DNA of 10,465 nt from UBA1388 sp964555515 (lineage in GTDB: Bacteria > Patescibacteriota > Microgenomatia > UBA1400 > PJMF01), in NCBI GenBank assembly GCA_964555515.1, contig CAZKSJ010000032.1, forward strand, positions 1 to 10,465, read 5' to 3'. Numbering within the stretch: position 1 is the stretch's first letter; each line of letters starts with the position of its first letter. This document shows positions 1-6,248 of this stretch, one piece after another. The position numbers and the translations under genes were made by a program. The notes beneath the pieces are model-generated. The model was not told where the DNA came from and made no database searches. It was given only the letters and a program-made list of their open reading frames with translations.

Positions 1-88
1 GATAACTTGTTAATTTAATGGCAGTCTTTTAAATTACGAATAGTAGATCCGGTAAGTCAAGAGGCCACCATTATATTAACAAGTTATC
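1..88. repeat. 21-bp inverted repeat at the window edge
   Basis: Bases 1-21 are the reverse complement of bases 68-88 at 20 of 21 positions; the one mismatch is at base 15. The arms are separated by 46 bases. The right arm lies inside the open reading frame that ends at 618, and the left arm carries the only in-frame stop (16-18) upstream of it. Because the left arm starts at the first base of the window, it may be a fold-back (chimeric) artefact at a contig end rather than a real genomic repeat. The mismatch argues slightly for a real diverged repeat. I cannot separate the two from sequence alone. Confidence 0.8.
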
Positions 89-618
89 ATAGTTTTTTTG
101 CTATCAACACAGACGGAAGCGAAGTAAATCTTGAGCTTATTCCGCTTGATAATGCGGTTAATACAGCTCGTTTGTTATTAACACCAACATGCCAAGAATC
201 TAAATTAAAGGTAGACGCCATCTTTACAGAACTGATTGCCAGAGGCGAAAAAGAAGCGATAGCAAAAATCAATAATATTCATCGAATGTTTGCAGATTCT
301 GGTATACCTACCAAACAATTTGATTTGTTGGTGGAAATTCAACAAAGACTCAAGAAAGAGAGCCTGCTTGAAGCTGTAGTGCGATCAGTTGCAAACCCAG
401 ATTTAGAAAGTGCAAAATGGGAAACGGCGATTAACCCTAATAAAAGATTGAATAGATTGTGTTATAAAATAATGATGCATTTCCATGAGTTAGGTATGGT
501 AACAAGAGAAGAATTACTTACTAAATTTAATGATCAAACCGGTGAGCCTTTCGCTGACGATTGGGAGCAATTATTATATATAATAGATTTAATTAACTCC
601 AGAAATAAGACCTCTTAA
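19..618 (+). CDS. Unrecognised protein, 5' end missing or disrupted
   Basis: The frame is open from base 19 to the stop at 616-618, about 199 codons, but there is no ATG, GTG or convincing TTG near its beginning. The first usable start is the TTG at 172 (148 residues), which has no clear ribosome site and lies inside sequence that already reads like protein. I therefore think the true start is upstream and was lost at the window edge, where the inverted repeat at 1-21 supplies the stop. The product is soluble and charged, with no membrane segment. The middle is helical (AIAKINNIHRMF), and the C-terminal half resembles a small all-helical domain (HELGMVTREELLTKF). I do not recognise a family and assign no function. 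A tRNA gene follows 39 bases downstream. Confidence 0.7.
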   Translation, partial: WQSFKLRIVDPVSQEATIILTSYHSFFAINTDGSEVNLELIPLDNAVNTARLLLTPTCQESKLKVDAIFTELIARGEKEAIAKINNIHRMFADSGIPTKQFDLLVEIQQRLKKESLLEAVVRSVANPDLESAKWETAINPNKRLNRLCYKIMMHFHELGMVTREELLTKFNDQTGEPFADDWEQLLYIIDLINSRNKTS

Positions 619-630
619 ATTGGTAGAGAC

Positions 631-639
631 TGATACAAT
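631..639 (+). promoter_or_regulatory. Extended -10 promoter for tRNA-Ala
   Basis: TG-A-TACAAT at 631-639 matches the extended -10 form (TGn followed by a -10 hexamer, 5 of 6 to TATAAT). No good -35 hexamer sits 16-18 bases upstream, which is tolerated when the TG extension is present. It lies 12 bases after the stop of the preceding gene and would start transcription near 646, about 12 bases before the tRNA. The call is by eye. Confidence 0.4.
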
Positions 640-657
640 ACTTTTGATCGACAATTT

Positions 658-730
658 GGGCCGTTAGCTCAGTTGGTAGAGCGCTGCATTCGCATTGCAG
701 AGGTCAGGAGTTCGACTCTCCTACGGTCCA
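658..730 (+). tRNA. tRNA-Ala, anticodon CGC
   Basis: A complete 73-base cloverleaf. Acceptor GGGCCGT (658-664) pairs with ACGGTCC (723-729), including the G3-U70 wobble that is the main alanine identity element; A730 is the discriminator base. The D stem is GCTC/GAGC (667-670/679-682). The anticodon stem CTGCA/TGCAG encloses the loop TTCGCAT, with anticodon CGC at 691-693, which reads GCG. The T stem is AGGAG/CTCCT around a TTCGACT loop. The bases after the discriminator are CCC, so CCA is not encoded and must be added by nucleotidyltransferase. It appears to be a single-gene transcript. Confidence 0.96.
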
Positions 731-928
731 CCCTAATATTTTTCAATCATAAGCAACATTTTTTGAAGGCTCGACTAGCATGTGGTTATTATGTTGGGTA
801 TTTGGAAGGGAACGAAGGCGTAGTGAGCTAACGGTTATATCTGTAGGCTTTGAAGTTCAGAGAAGCTGGCAAGCGATAATTGAGCTGATTACCAGTAACG
901 GGGATGATTTTGATATCGGACAAAATTC

Positions 929-1981
929 TTACACGACAAGTGTGTTTTCATGACGGTAGCCAAAGCGTCCTTTAAGATAAATTCCCGGCTCAACGGTGAT
1001 GAGCATATTTTTTTTCAGTTTATCTGTTGAATTGGAAAAAAGAGAAGGCGGCTCATGAATTTCTAAGCCCAATCCGTGGCCAGTACTATGGATAAAGTGT
1101 GGACCATAACCAGCTTTAGAGATAAATTTTCGAGCTGTGTTGTCAATATCAGCAGCGAGAGCATTGGGTGAAATTTGATCAGCTGCTAATTGATAAGCGG
1201 TATCAACGATTTGCTTAATATCCAAAAACTGCTGGTCAGGATTTTTGCCGAACCAAATTGTACGAGTCAGATCAGCACAATAGCCGTCAACCTTGGCGCC
1301 CACATCGATGAGTACTACTTGTTCCGGTTCCAAAACAGCTTTGGTGGGCTGATGATGTGGTAAGGCGGAGTGGGCGCCAAACGCAATGACTGGGGGAAAG
1401 GCAAGCTCGGTTGCTCCCAATTTCTGGGCGATGTGCTCAAACTCATGTGCTAACTCAAGTTCAGACATGCCAGCAACCAACTTTATTTGCAGTAGCTCAA
1501 CAGCTTGCAGAGTAATTTGATTGGCAGCTCGGAATAGTTGTAGTTCTTGATAATCTTTAGTTTGTCTTAGCTGCCAAATTTCATCTCGCGCAAATGTTTG
1601 CCACTTGGTGTGTTTGATGTTGGCAATCAATTGATATTCATCAGCGAACAAGGCGCTCAGGTCTGCTTGCCACTCGGTGACCCGCTGTCTGTTTTCTTCA
1701 GAGTCAAGGACATGATTACTCGCGTCAGTGATCACCTGTTTCAAATCACTCGGCCAGTGGCCAGCAAAGTACTTAATGCCTGGAATTTTTTCCACCGGTG
1801 AGAAAGATGGATAGAGCAGAGTGACAGATTTTTTAGTCACCACCAGAAAAGCTTCTCTTTCGTTGGCGGTGATGGTTTTAAAACCTGTTAAGTACTGAAT
1901 ATCTGCTGGTCTAGCCAGCACGATGCCTTGATGATCTCCAAGATGGGATTGCAGTTTTTTTAAGCGCTGCTGCAGCTGCAT
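929..1981 (-). CDS. M24B family Xaa-Pro peptidase (aminopeptidase P / prolidase type)
   Basis: A cytoplasmic metallopeptidase that cleaves Xaa-Pro bonds in peptides. It has 350 residues, normal for the short bacterial M24B enzymes. Residues 1-125 form the creatinase-like N-terminal domain, and 140-350 the pita-bread catalytic domain. All five metal ligands can be placed by motif: D226 and D237 (LIDVGAKVDGYCADLTRTIW), H302 (STGHGLG), E331 (ITVEPGIYL) and E345 (GYRHENTLVV). H209/H210 in LPHHQPT fit the substrate-side histidine. The protein stops five residues after E345, a little earlier than is usual. The ATG is two bases after the stop of the upstream exported-protein gene, with no Shine-Dalgarno, so it is probably translated by coupling. 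I cannot separate aminopeptidase P from prolidase here, so I give no symbol. Confidence 0.93.
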   Translation of the reverse strand: MQLQQRLKKLQSHLGDHQGIVLARPADIQYLTGFKTITANEREAFLVVTKKSVTLLYPSFSPVEKIPGIKYFAGHWPSDLKQVITDASNHVLDSEENRQRVTEWQADLSALFADEYQLIANIKHTKWQTFARDEIWQLRQTKDYQELQLFRAANQITLQAVELLQIKLVAGMSELELAHEFEHIAQKLGATELAFPPVIAFGAHSALPHHQPTKAVLEPEQVVLIDVGAKVDGYCADLTRTIWFGKNPDQQFLDIKQIVDTAYQLAADQISPNALAADIDNTARKFISKAGYGPHFIHSTGHGLGLEIHEPPSLFSNSTDKLKKNMLITVEPGIYLKGRFGYRHENTLVV

Positions 1982-1983
1982 GA

Positions 1984-2733
1984 TTAATCTTTGATGTCAC
2001 TCAATAAAGCCAATGAGCGTAACGTTGATAGTTCTAAACCATCCTCGGTTTCAAAACCTGTCACCAGCACGGAAATTTCTTCCTCAAAGTCGGTAATTCT
2101 CGCTTCTTCGCCGTCTTGGTCTTCAAATTGGGAAGTCTTGAGAATGGTCAATGTTTTTTCTTCTCCTGTGCCACGCTTGGTGATCACAACCTGCTTAGTA
2201 TTGATGGATTGCAAAGTTCCCAGGGTGACCACCTGATTGGGTGTGCGCAGCGAATTCTCTTCAACAAAAATATAGTCTGGGACGACTGTTTCTGCTTGAG
2301 TATTCCCGAGCACGATCACCCAGTTACCAACTTCCACCTTTTCAAGCATCAGATCTTTGCCATCTTTCAAAATTTGCACACTTTCCCCAATTGGTACAAC
2401 GACATTACCGTTTGGAGTTGTGACTGTGATTGTCTCTTCAGAAACTCTAAAAACTTCCCCAATAAATCCAGACTTTCCAGAAAGTAAGTCCTCAATGGCA
2501 CCTTTGACTTGCTCACGTTTTTCCTCAACAACTTTTTCGATTCTTTTTTTAAGTTCTAAAGTAGTCTCATCAGGTTCTGCATTTTCAGTTTCACTCGTTT
2601 CTTGGGCAGATTTGGTGGCAGTTTCTTTTTCAGTCGCTTCTTGGGCAGAGCTGGGAGCAATGCCCAACACTAAGCTCACAAATACAGTTATTGATATAAA
2701 AAAGATGGCTATATAAATAATTTTAAGTTTCAT
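1984..2733 (-). CDS. Exported protein with two DUF5666-like beta modules
   Basis: A 249-residue protein with an N-terminal signal peptide: positive K2/K4, a hydrophobic core at about 5-25, and likely signal peptidase I cleavage after SSA30. There is no cysteine lipobox. Residues 31-57 are a Thr/Ser/Glu-rich linker, and 58-85 a highly charged helix with coiled-coil character. Two similar beta-rich modules follow, at about 89-158 (GFIGEVFRVSEETITV) and 168-243 (TLGTLQSINTKQVVIT). Both show the DUF5666 pattern of a short Gly-x-Val strand, an ITV strand, and a later G-x-x-V-x-V strand. The function of such proteins is unknown; an outer-surface or envelope role is inference. It sits between the Ig-like gene (9-base gap) and the peptidase gene (2-base gap), which suggests one transcript. 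No Shine-Dalgarno precedes the ATG. Confidence 0.82.
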   Translation of the reverse strand: MKLKIIYIAIFFISITVFVSLVLGIAPSSAQEATEKETATKSAQETSETENAEPDETTLELKKRIEKVVEEKREQVKGAIEDLLSGKSGFIGEVFRVSEETITVTTPNGNVVVPIGESVQILKDGKDLMLEKVEVGNWVIVLGNTQAETVVPDYIFVEENSLRTPNQVVTLGTLQSINTKQVVITKRGTGEEKTLTILKTSQFEDQDGEEARITDFEEEISVLVTGFETEDGLELSTLRSLALLSDIKD

Positions 2734-2742
2734 AGAATTTTA

Positions 2743-3234
2743 TTATTCAGTTTCCTCTTCGGTTGTTGCATCAGTTGCTGTGGTATCAGTTTCTGAAGTA
2801 GGTTCAGATCCTTGGGCATAGATGTCGCTCACAATCACTGTTCTTTCTTTAGTATAAGTATTGCCATCATTATCTACCACGTGGGTGATGATCACATTAC
2901 TGCCCAGTTCTAACTCAGCATCAAGAGAAAAATTACCGCTCTCATCGGCGGTGGTGATAAAGTCCTCCTCATTCACGAAGATCACCACATAACTATTTGG
3001 CAGAGTAGTGCCCGTCACGGTGGTGTTTGTTTCGGTTTGAATTGAGCCGTCCTCAGGACTGTGCAGAGCGATCACTGCCTCTGCCTCGGCGGTGGGACTG
3101 GGCGTAGCTTTGACAATTTCTTCTATGGCTTGAGGCTTGTCTGTCATCGCGATGCGAAGTCTATACAAGCCGTACATAATCACCAAACCTAATCCGAAGC
3201 CAATCAAAATTGCAATCAGTACCTCTTTCTTCAT
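2743..3234 (-). CDS. Membrane-anchored protein with a bacterial Ig-like domain
   Basis: I chose the start at 3234 (MKKEVLIAIL, 163 residues). An ATG four codons upstream (3246) is also in frame, but it overlaps a good TATAAT, so transcripts probably begin after it. Layout from the chosen start: one transmembrane helix at about 4-24 acting as a signal anchor, a Pro/Thr/Ala linker at about 43-55, a single beta-sandwich Ig-like (Big-type) domain at about 56-136 (SPEDGSIQTETNTTVTGTT, then DESGNFSLDAELELG), and an acidic Thr/Glu-rich tail to the end. The domain should lie outside the membrane. It is first of three minus-strand genes with gaps of 9 and 2 bases. Its partner is unknown; a cell-envelope or adhesion role would be inference only. 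Confidence 0.8.
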   Translation of the reverse strand: MKKEVLIAILIGFGLGLVIMYGLYRLRIAMTDKPQAIEEIVKATPSPTAEAEAVIALHSPEDGSIQTETNTTVTGTTLPNSYVVIFVNEEDFITTADESGNFSLDAELELGSNVIITHVVDNDGNTYTKERTVIVSDIYAQGSEPTSETDTTATDATTEEETE

Positions 3235-3244
3235 AACATGTTCC

Positions 3245-3270
3245 ATTATAAACTATGGGCACTTTGCCAA
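3245..3270 (-). promoter_or_regulatory. Promoter of the Ig-like / DUF5666 / peptidase cluster
   Basis: On the minus strand a perfect TATAAT occupies 3250-3245. TTGGCA at 3270-3265 is a reasonable -35, but the spacer is only 14 bases; the correctly spaced hexamer (TGGTTG) is poor. Transcription would begin near 3238, about four bases before the ATG at 3234, giving a nearly leaderless message. That fits the absence of a Shine-Dalgarno. A small inverted repeat, GGCA-CTT-TGCC, lies within this interval and could be an operator. Confidence 0.4.
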
Positions 3271-3288
3271 CCACGTTCATTCTAGAGG

Positions 3289-3316
3289 TTGCTAATCGGT
3301 CATGCAGGCGTATTAT
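3289..3316 (+). promoter_or_regulatory. Promoter of the metallo-beta-lactamase-fold gene
   Basis: TTGCTA (3289-3294, 4 of 6 to TTGACA), a 16-base spacer, and TATTAT (3311-3316, 5 of 6 to TATAAT). Transcription would start near 3323, leaving a leader of about 44 bases with a clear Shine-Dalgarno. It diverges from the minus-strand promoter at 3245-3270, so 3245-3316 is a shared control region. Confidence 0.45.
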
Positions 3317-3354
3317 TCATTACCACCTCGTTGTGTAAAGAGGCAAAAAGAATA

Positions 3355-3360
3355 GGGAGG
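3355..3360 (+). promoter_or_regulatory. Shine-Dalgarno that fixes the start at 3367
   Basis: GGGAGG at 3355-3360 lies six bases before the ATG at 3367. The frame is open further upstream to a possible TTG at 3289, but that start would put the promoter inside the gene and add 26 residues that are not part of the family. The protein from 3367 begins MIITYHGHSCF, the normal beginning of this fold. Confidence 0.75.
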
Positions 3361-3366
3361 ATACTT

Positions 3367-4032
3367 ATGATCATTACTTATCATGGTCATTCATGTTTCA
3401 AGATCAAAGGCAAGAGAGGCGCGGTGGTGACCGATCCCTATCAAGAGTCAGTTGGTTTTGCTTTACCAACCTTGAGCGCGGATATCGTGACTTGTTCTCA
3501 TGATCATTCCGATCATAATGCGGTATCTAATGTGAATGGTACTGCCAGAAGGAAAAATCCGTTTATCATTGATAAGCCGGGAGAATATGAAGTGGGTGGC
3601 ATCTCAGTTTTTGGCGTCGCTTCATTTCATGATAATTCGCAAGGTTCAGAAAGAGGTTCAAACAATATTTACACGGCTTACATTGATGATGTGCGCGTTT
3701 GTCACTTGGGAGACTTGGGTCATGAACTATCCCCTGAATTAATTGAAGAAATTGGTGCGATTGATGTGTTGCTCTGTCCAGTGGGTGGTGTGGTTACGAT
3801 TGACGCGGCTGCAGCAGTGAAAACCATTCGATCGCTTGAGCCTAGTATCGTCATTCCGATGCATTACAAAACTGCTGAGCACAATCAAGATGTATTTGGC
3901 AGCTTGCAGACTGTTGACGATTTTCTAAAAGAGTATAGTGTGGAAGTGACTCCACAGAAATCAATTGAACTCGATAAATTAAGGCTGCCTGAAGAAACAG
4001 AAGTAGTGGTTTTGTATCCACAGATGGTTTGA
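3367..4032 (+). CDS. UlaG-like metallo-beta-lactamase-fold hydrolase
   Basis: A 221-residue cytoplasmic protein of the UlaG-like branch of the metallo-beta-lactamase superfamily (COG2220), predicted to be a metal-dependent hydrolase. Visible motifs are the N-terminal strand with HGHSCFKI (6-13), DP at 23-24, the metal motif SHDHSDHN (H45, H47, D49, H50), FHD with H88, HLGDLGH with D116, and PMHYKT with H166 near the C-terminus. These supply the usual metal ligands. The substrate cannot be told from sequence; many genomes carry such a gene of unknown role, and UlaG itself is an L-ascorbate-6-phosphate lactonase. It has its own promoter and Shine-Dalgarno. dnaB follows after a 178-base gap that has its own possible promoter, so co-transcription is uncertain. 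The longer reading from 3289 is rejected. Confidence 0.9.
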   Translation: MIITYHGHSCFKIKGKRGAVVTDPYQESVGFALPTLSADIVTCSHDHSDHNAVSNVNGTARRKNPFIIDKPGEYEVGGISVFGVASFHDNSQGSERGSNNIYTAYIDDVRVCHLGDLGHELSPELIEEIGAIDVLLCPVGGVVTIDAAAAVKTIRSLEPSIVIPMHYKTAEHNQDVFGSLQTVDDFLKEYSVEVTPQKSIELDKLRLPEETEVVVLYPQMV

Positions 4033-4154
4033 GCTAAATTGGGTTAAAGTTAAAGAATTGGGTTGAGTTGAAAAGAGGTGCTAGATCAGTGCGGTTGATT
4101 GGGTTTGATCCCGCTCGGCTGGAGTATTGATCGTCTGACAAATTTATTGACGAT

Positions 4155-4183
4155 TTGATCAGCAACACTCAATGTGCTAAATT
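4155..4183 (+). promoter_or_regulatory. Possible dnaB promoter
   Basis: TTGATC (4155-4160, 4 of 6), a 17-base spacer, and TAAATT (4178-4183, 4 of 6) preceded by TG at 4175-4176, the extended -10 arrangement. Transcription would start near 4190, about 20 bases before the dnaB ATG. The Shine-Dalgarno-like AGAGGAAG lies just before that start. The hexamers are weak, so this is a candidate only. Confidence 0.33.
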
Positions 4184-4210
4184 GCATCTCAACTCAGAAG
4201 AGGAAGTTAT

Positions 4211-5530
4211 ATGCCGGGGAAAGTACCTCCTCACAACATCGATGCCGAAAAATCAGTTTTAGGCTCAATTTTGATTGATCCAGATGCGATCGTGAAAGTG
4301 GCCGATCTAGTTGGCCCCGAGAGTTTTTATGAGCAGGCTCATCAGGCTATGTATCAAGCAATGCAGGCTTTGTATGAGAAACGACAGCCAATTGATGCCG
4401 TTACCCTCAGCAATGAGCTAAAGAAGGAGAAAAAATTGACGGCGGCCGGCGGAGCGGCCGCCATTGCCCGCATCACCAACGCGGTGTCTACCGCCGCCAA
4501 TGTCGTAGAGTATGCCCAAATTGTGGCAGATACGCACATCAAACGGCGGATGATTCAATTGGCCGGTGAGATGAGTGAGAAAGCTTTTGACGACGGTGCT
4601 GAAGCCAGAGACGTGCTGGACGCAGCCGAGCAGAGTATTTTTCAAGTTTCGCAAAAACAGACCGGTCGTGCTTTTACTTCAGTCAAGGATACCCTGGTGG
4701 AAAGTTTTGAAAGACTAGACGAGTTGCAGAAGTCTGGCGGTGAAATTCGTGGGGTAGCCACCGGCTTTGCCGATGTTGATCAATTATTAGCTGGTTTGCA
4801 GCGGTCTAACTTGATTATTTTGGCGGCAAGGCCTGGTATTGGTAAAACTGCGTTTGCGCTCAACATTACCCATCATGTGGCAGTCACGGAAAAAAAGAAA
4901 GTTGGCTTTTTTTCATTGGAAATGAGTCGGGAAGAATTGGTTGATAGGTTACTGGTTTCTCAGGCAGACATTGATGCTTGGAAACTTAAAACCGGTCGAC
5001 TGAACCAACAGGATTTTTTAAAGTTGTCAGACGCGATGGGCGTTTTGGCCGATGCCAATTTTTTTATCGATGACACACCAGGTTTGAGCATTTTTGAGAT
5101 GCGCACCAGGGCTCGGCGCTTGATGACCGAACACAACATTGATTTATTGGTGGTTGATTATTTGCAGCTGGCTAGAGGAAGAACGATGGACAATAGAGTT
5201 CAGGAGGTGGCAGAAATTTCCCAAGGTTTAAAGAATATTGCTCGCGAGCTGCGCATCCCGGTATTAGGATTGTCCCAGCTGTCGCGGGCGATTGAGAGTA
5301 GAGGTGAGCGGGTGCCCCAACTTTCGGATTTGAGGGAAAGCGGATCGATTGAGCAAGACGCCGATGTGGTGATGTTTTTATATCGTAAAGACGAAGAAAT
5401 TCGCGAAGCAGTTAACCTAAAAGTGGCGAAGCATCGTAACGGACCCTTGGGAGAAGTTGATTTGTACTTCAAGGGCGACAGAATTAAGTTCTACGGGATG
5501 GAGTCGCGGCGAGTCGCCCAGGGCGCTTAA
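4211..5530 (+). CDS. dnaB: Replicative DNA helicase DnaB
   Basis: The ring-shaped hexameric helicase that unwinds DNA ahead of the replisome with ATP. It has 439 residues, near the usual 440-470. The start MPGKVPPHNIDAEKSVLGSI is typical, with AGAGGAAG just upstream. The helical N-terminal domain spans about 5-110 (LTAAGGAAAIARI, VSTAANVVEYAQIVADTHIKRRMI), followed by a linker helix to about 175. The RecA-like ATPase domain spans about 180-430, with Walker A ARPGIGKT (206-213), catalytic E237 in FSLEMSREEL, Walker B LLVVDYLQL (312-320), GLSQLSR (353-359), SDLRESGSIEQDADVV (372-387) and the arginine-finger segment KHRNG (407-411). Nothing is missing and no intein is present. A GC-only hairpin lies within codons at 4441-4462. 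Confidence 0.98.
   Translation: MPGKVPPHNIDAEKSVLGSILIDPDAIVKVADLVGPESFYEQAHQAMYQAMQALYEKRQPIDAVTLSNELKKEKKLTAAGGAAAIARITNAVSTAANVVEYAQIVADTHIKRRMIQLAGEMSEKAFDDGAEARDVLDAAEQSIFQVSQKQTGRAFTSVKDTLVESFERLDELQKSGGEIRGVATGFADVDQLLAGLQRSNLIILAARPGIGKTAFALNITHHVAVTEKKKVGFFSLEMSREELVDRLLVSQADIDAWKLKTGRLNQQDFLKLSDAMGVLADANFFIDDTPGLSIFEMRTRARRLMTEHNIDLLVVDYLQLARGRTMDNRVQEVAEISQGLKNIARELRIPVLGLSQLSRAIESRGERVPQLSDLRESGSIEQDADVVMFLYRKDEEIREAVNLKVAKHRNGPLGEVDLYFKGDRIKFYGMESRRVAQGA
4441..4462 (+). repeat. GC-only hairpin inside dnaB
   Basis: GGCGGCCG (4441-4448) and CGGCCGCC (4455-4462) are perfect reverse complements around a six-base loop. They encode an Ala/Gly stretch (about residues 78-84) of the N-terminal domain, so the pattern may follow simply from Ala and Gly codons. 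It stands out because the surrounding gene is much less GC-rich. Confidence 0.7.
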
Positions 5531-5582
5531 TGTTTCAGCAGATTGTTTTTTCTTCAACGATATAAGTTGATCAGCGAATGCT

Positions 5583-5594
5583 ACGATCGATCGT
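5583..5594. repeat. 12-bp perfect palindrome after dnaB
   Basis: ACGATCGATCGT is its own reverse complement. It lies 52 bases downstream of the dnaB stop, in sequence without a gene. There is no U-tract, so it does not look like an intrinsic terminator. A protein-binding site or chance are both possible. Confidence 0.6.
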
Positions 5595-5647
5595 TAGATA
5601 ACCTGCCGATTGTGCGTACTCATCATCGAAAGGGGAGGATGTATATC

Positions 5648-5701
5648 GTTAATCAACCAGGCTTAACTATTATTGATCTCTTAATCAGCTGTTAATCAAC
5701 C
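5648..5701 (+). repeat. 11-bp direct repeat GTTAATCAACC
   Basis: GTTAATCAACC occurs at 5648-5658 and again at 5691-5701, an offset of 43 bases. The second copy overlaps the stop codon of the minus-strand small membrane protein gene. A related TTAATCAGC lies between them. The function is unknown. Confidence 0.6.
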
Positions 5702-5941
5702 CGAAGCACTGCTAGGTGTGTAGCTGAACAATAAAAACATCAAACCACTAGAAAGCACCAAAAAGAGTAGTAAGAATCCCAAGTTGTGGCGAATTTTGTC
5801 ATTGGTGTGTTCGGGATTAATGGAATCTGTACTCATGATAATCACCGCCGAGATGATGAACCACAAAATCGCTCTAGCTACCACTGACCAGATGCTATTA
5901 ACAGAAAAAATTGCGACAAAAAATGCTTGTACCGCTTCCAT
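5696..5941 (-). CDS. Small two-helix membrane protein, unrecognised
   Basis: An 81-residue protein. A long hydrophobic stretch spans about 7-36 (AFFVAIFSVNSIWSVV, then ILWFIISAVIIM), a polar loop about 37-53 (STDSINPEHTNDKIRHN), and a second helix about 54-74 (LGFLLLFLVLSSGLMFLLF), followed by a short polar tail. The clean alternation of helix and polar loop makes it more credible than the overlapping plus-strand frames. An in-frame TGA lies four codons upstream of the ATG at 5941, so the start is fixed. There is no clear Shine-Dalgarno and I could not find a good promoter. It stands alone, antisense to its neighbours dnaB and tRNA-Leu. I do not recognise a family. Confidence 0.6.
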   Translation of the reverse strand: MEAVQAFFVAIFSVNSIWSVVARAILWFIISAVIIMSTDSINPEHTNDKIRHNLGFLLLFLVLSSGLMFLLFSYTPSSASG

Positions 5942-6082
5942 ACCAAATAATCATGCCGGAATTCTTAAGATAATGCAAATTGCTGGCATACTGTGATGAT
6001 AATATCAATATTTTGATCTATAAGAGTCATACCAAAAATGCTGATTTTAGAAAATATCCAAGTTATTTTTCACTCAAATCAA

Positions 6083-6091
6083 TGTTATAAT
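6083..6091 (+). promoter_or_regulatory. Extended -10 promoter for tRNA-Leu
   Basis: TG-T-TATAAT at 6083-6091 is a perfect -10 hexamer with the TG extension. A good -35 is absent (TTATTT at 17 bases). Transcription would start near 6098, 17 bases before the tRNA. The tRNA-Ala gene in this window has the same type of promoter. Confidence 0.55.
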
Positions 6092-6114
6092 AATCGCCTT
6101 GTTCACTTGAGAAA

Positions 6115-6200
6115 GCCGAGGTGGCGGAACCGGTAGACGCGTGGGTCTCAAAAACCCATGAGGCTTAAACTTCGTGAGGGTTCGAGTCCCTCCCTCGGCA
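6115..6200 (+). tRNA. tRNA-Leu, anticodon CAA
   Basis: An 86-base class II tRNA. Acceptor GCCGAGG (6115-6121) pairs with CCTCGGC (6193-6199), with discriminator A6200. The anticodon stem TGGGT/ACCCA encloses the loop CTCAAAA; anticodon CAA at 6149-6151 reads TTG. The long variable arm at 6159-6175 has a GAGG/CTTC stem (one G-U pair), as expected for leucine tRNA. The T stem GAGGG/CCCTC encloses TTCGAGT. CCA is not encoded (ACA follows). Confidence 0.96.
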
Positions 6201-6248
6201 CATTTGAGTTTACAAAATTTATTCTGCTTTGCCCTAGAAAGTTACTAT

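Noticed and set aside
780..953. Plus-strand 57-codon frame beginning MWLLCWVFG
   Set aside because: It has no convincing Shine-Dalgarno or promoter, a composition unlike protein (a run of Arg), and overlaps the end of the peptidase gene on the other strand.
1991..2716. Several plus-strand frames of 60-123 codons over the DUF5666-like gene
   Set aside because: They are antisense shadows; the minus-strand frame has a signal peptide and repeated domain pattern.
3289..3366. 26-residue N-terminal extension of the metallo-beta-lactamase-fold protein
   Set aside because: It starts at a TTG within the promoter, while the ATG at 3367 has an ideal Shine-Dalgarno and gives the normal family start.
4033..4210. 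Replication origin near dnaB
   Set aside because: There are no DnaA boxes (TTATCCACA-like) and no dnaA or dnaN; the spacer holds only short AATTGGGTT-type repeats and a possible promoter.
5639..5695. 18-codon frame behind AAGGGGAGG (5630-5638)
   Set aside because: The Shine-Dalgarno-like run abuts the ATG with no spacing, which would not allow initiation there.
5784..5996. Plus-strand 70-codon frame
   Set aside because: It is antisense to the small membrane protein, has no ribosome site and no domain character.
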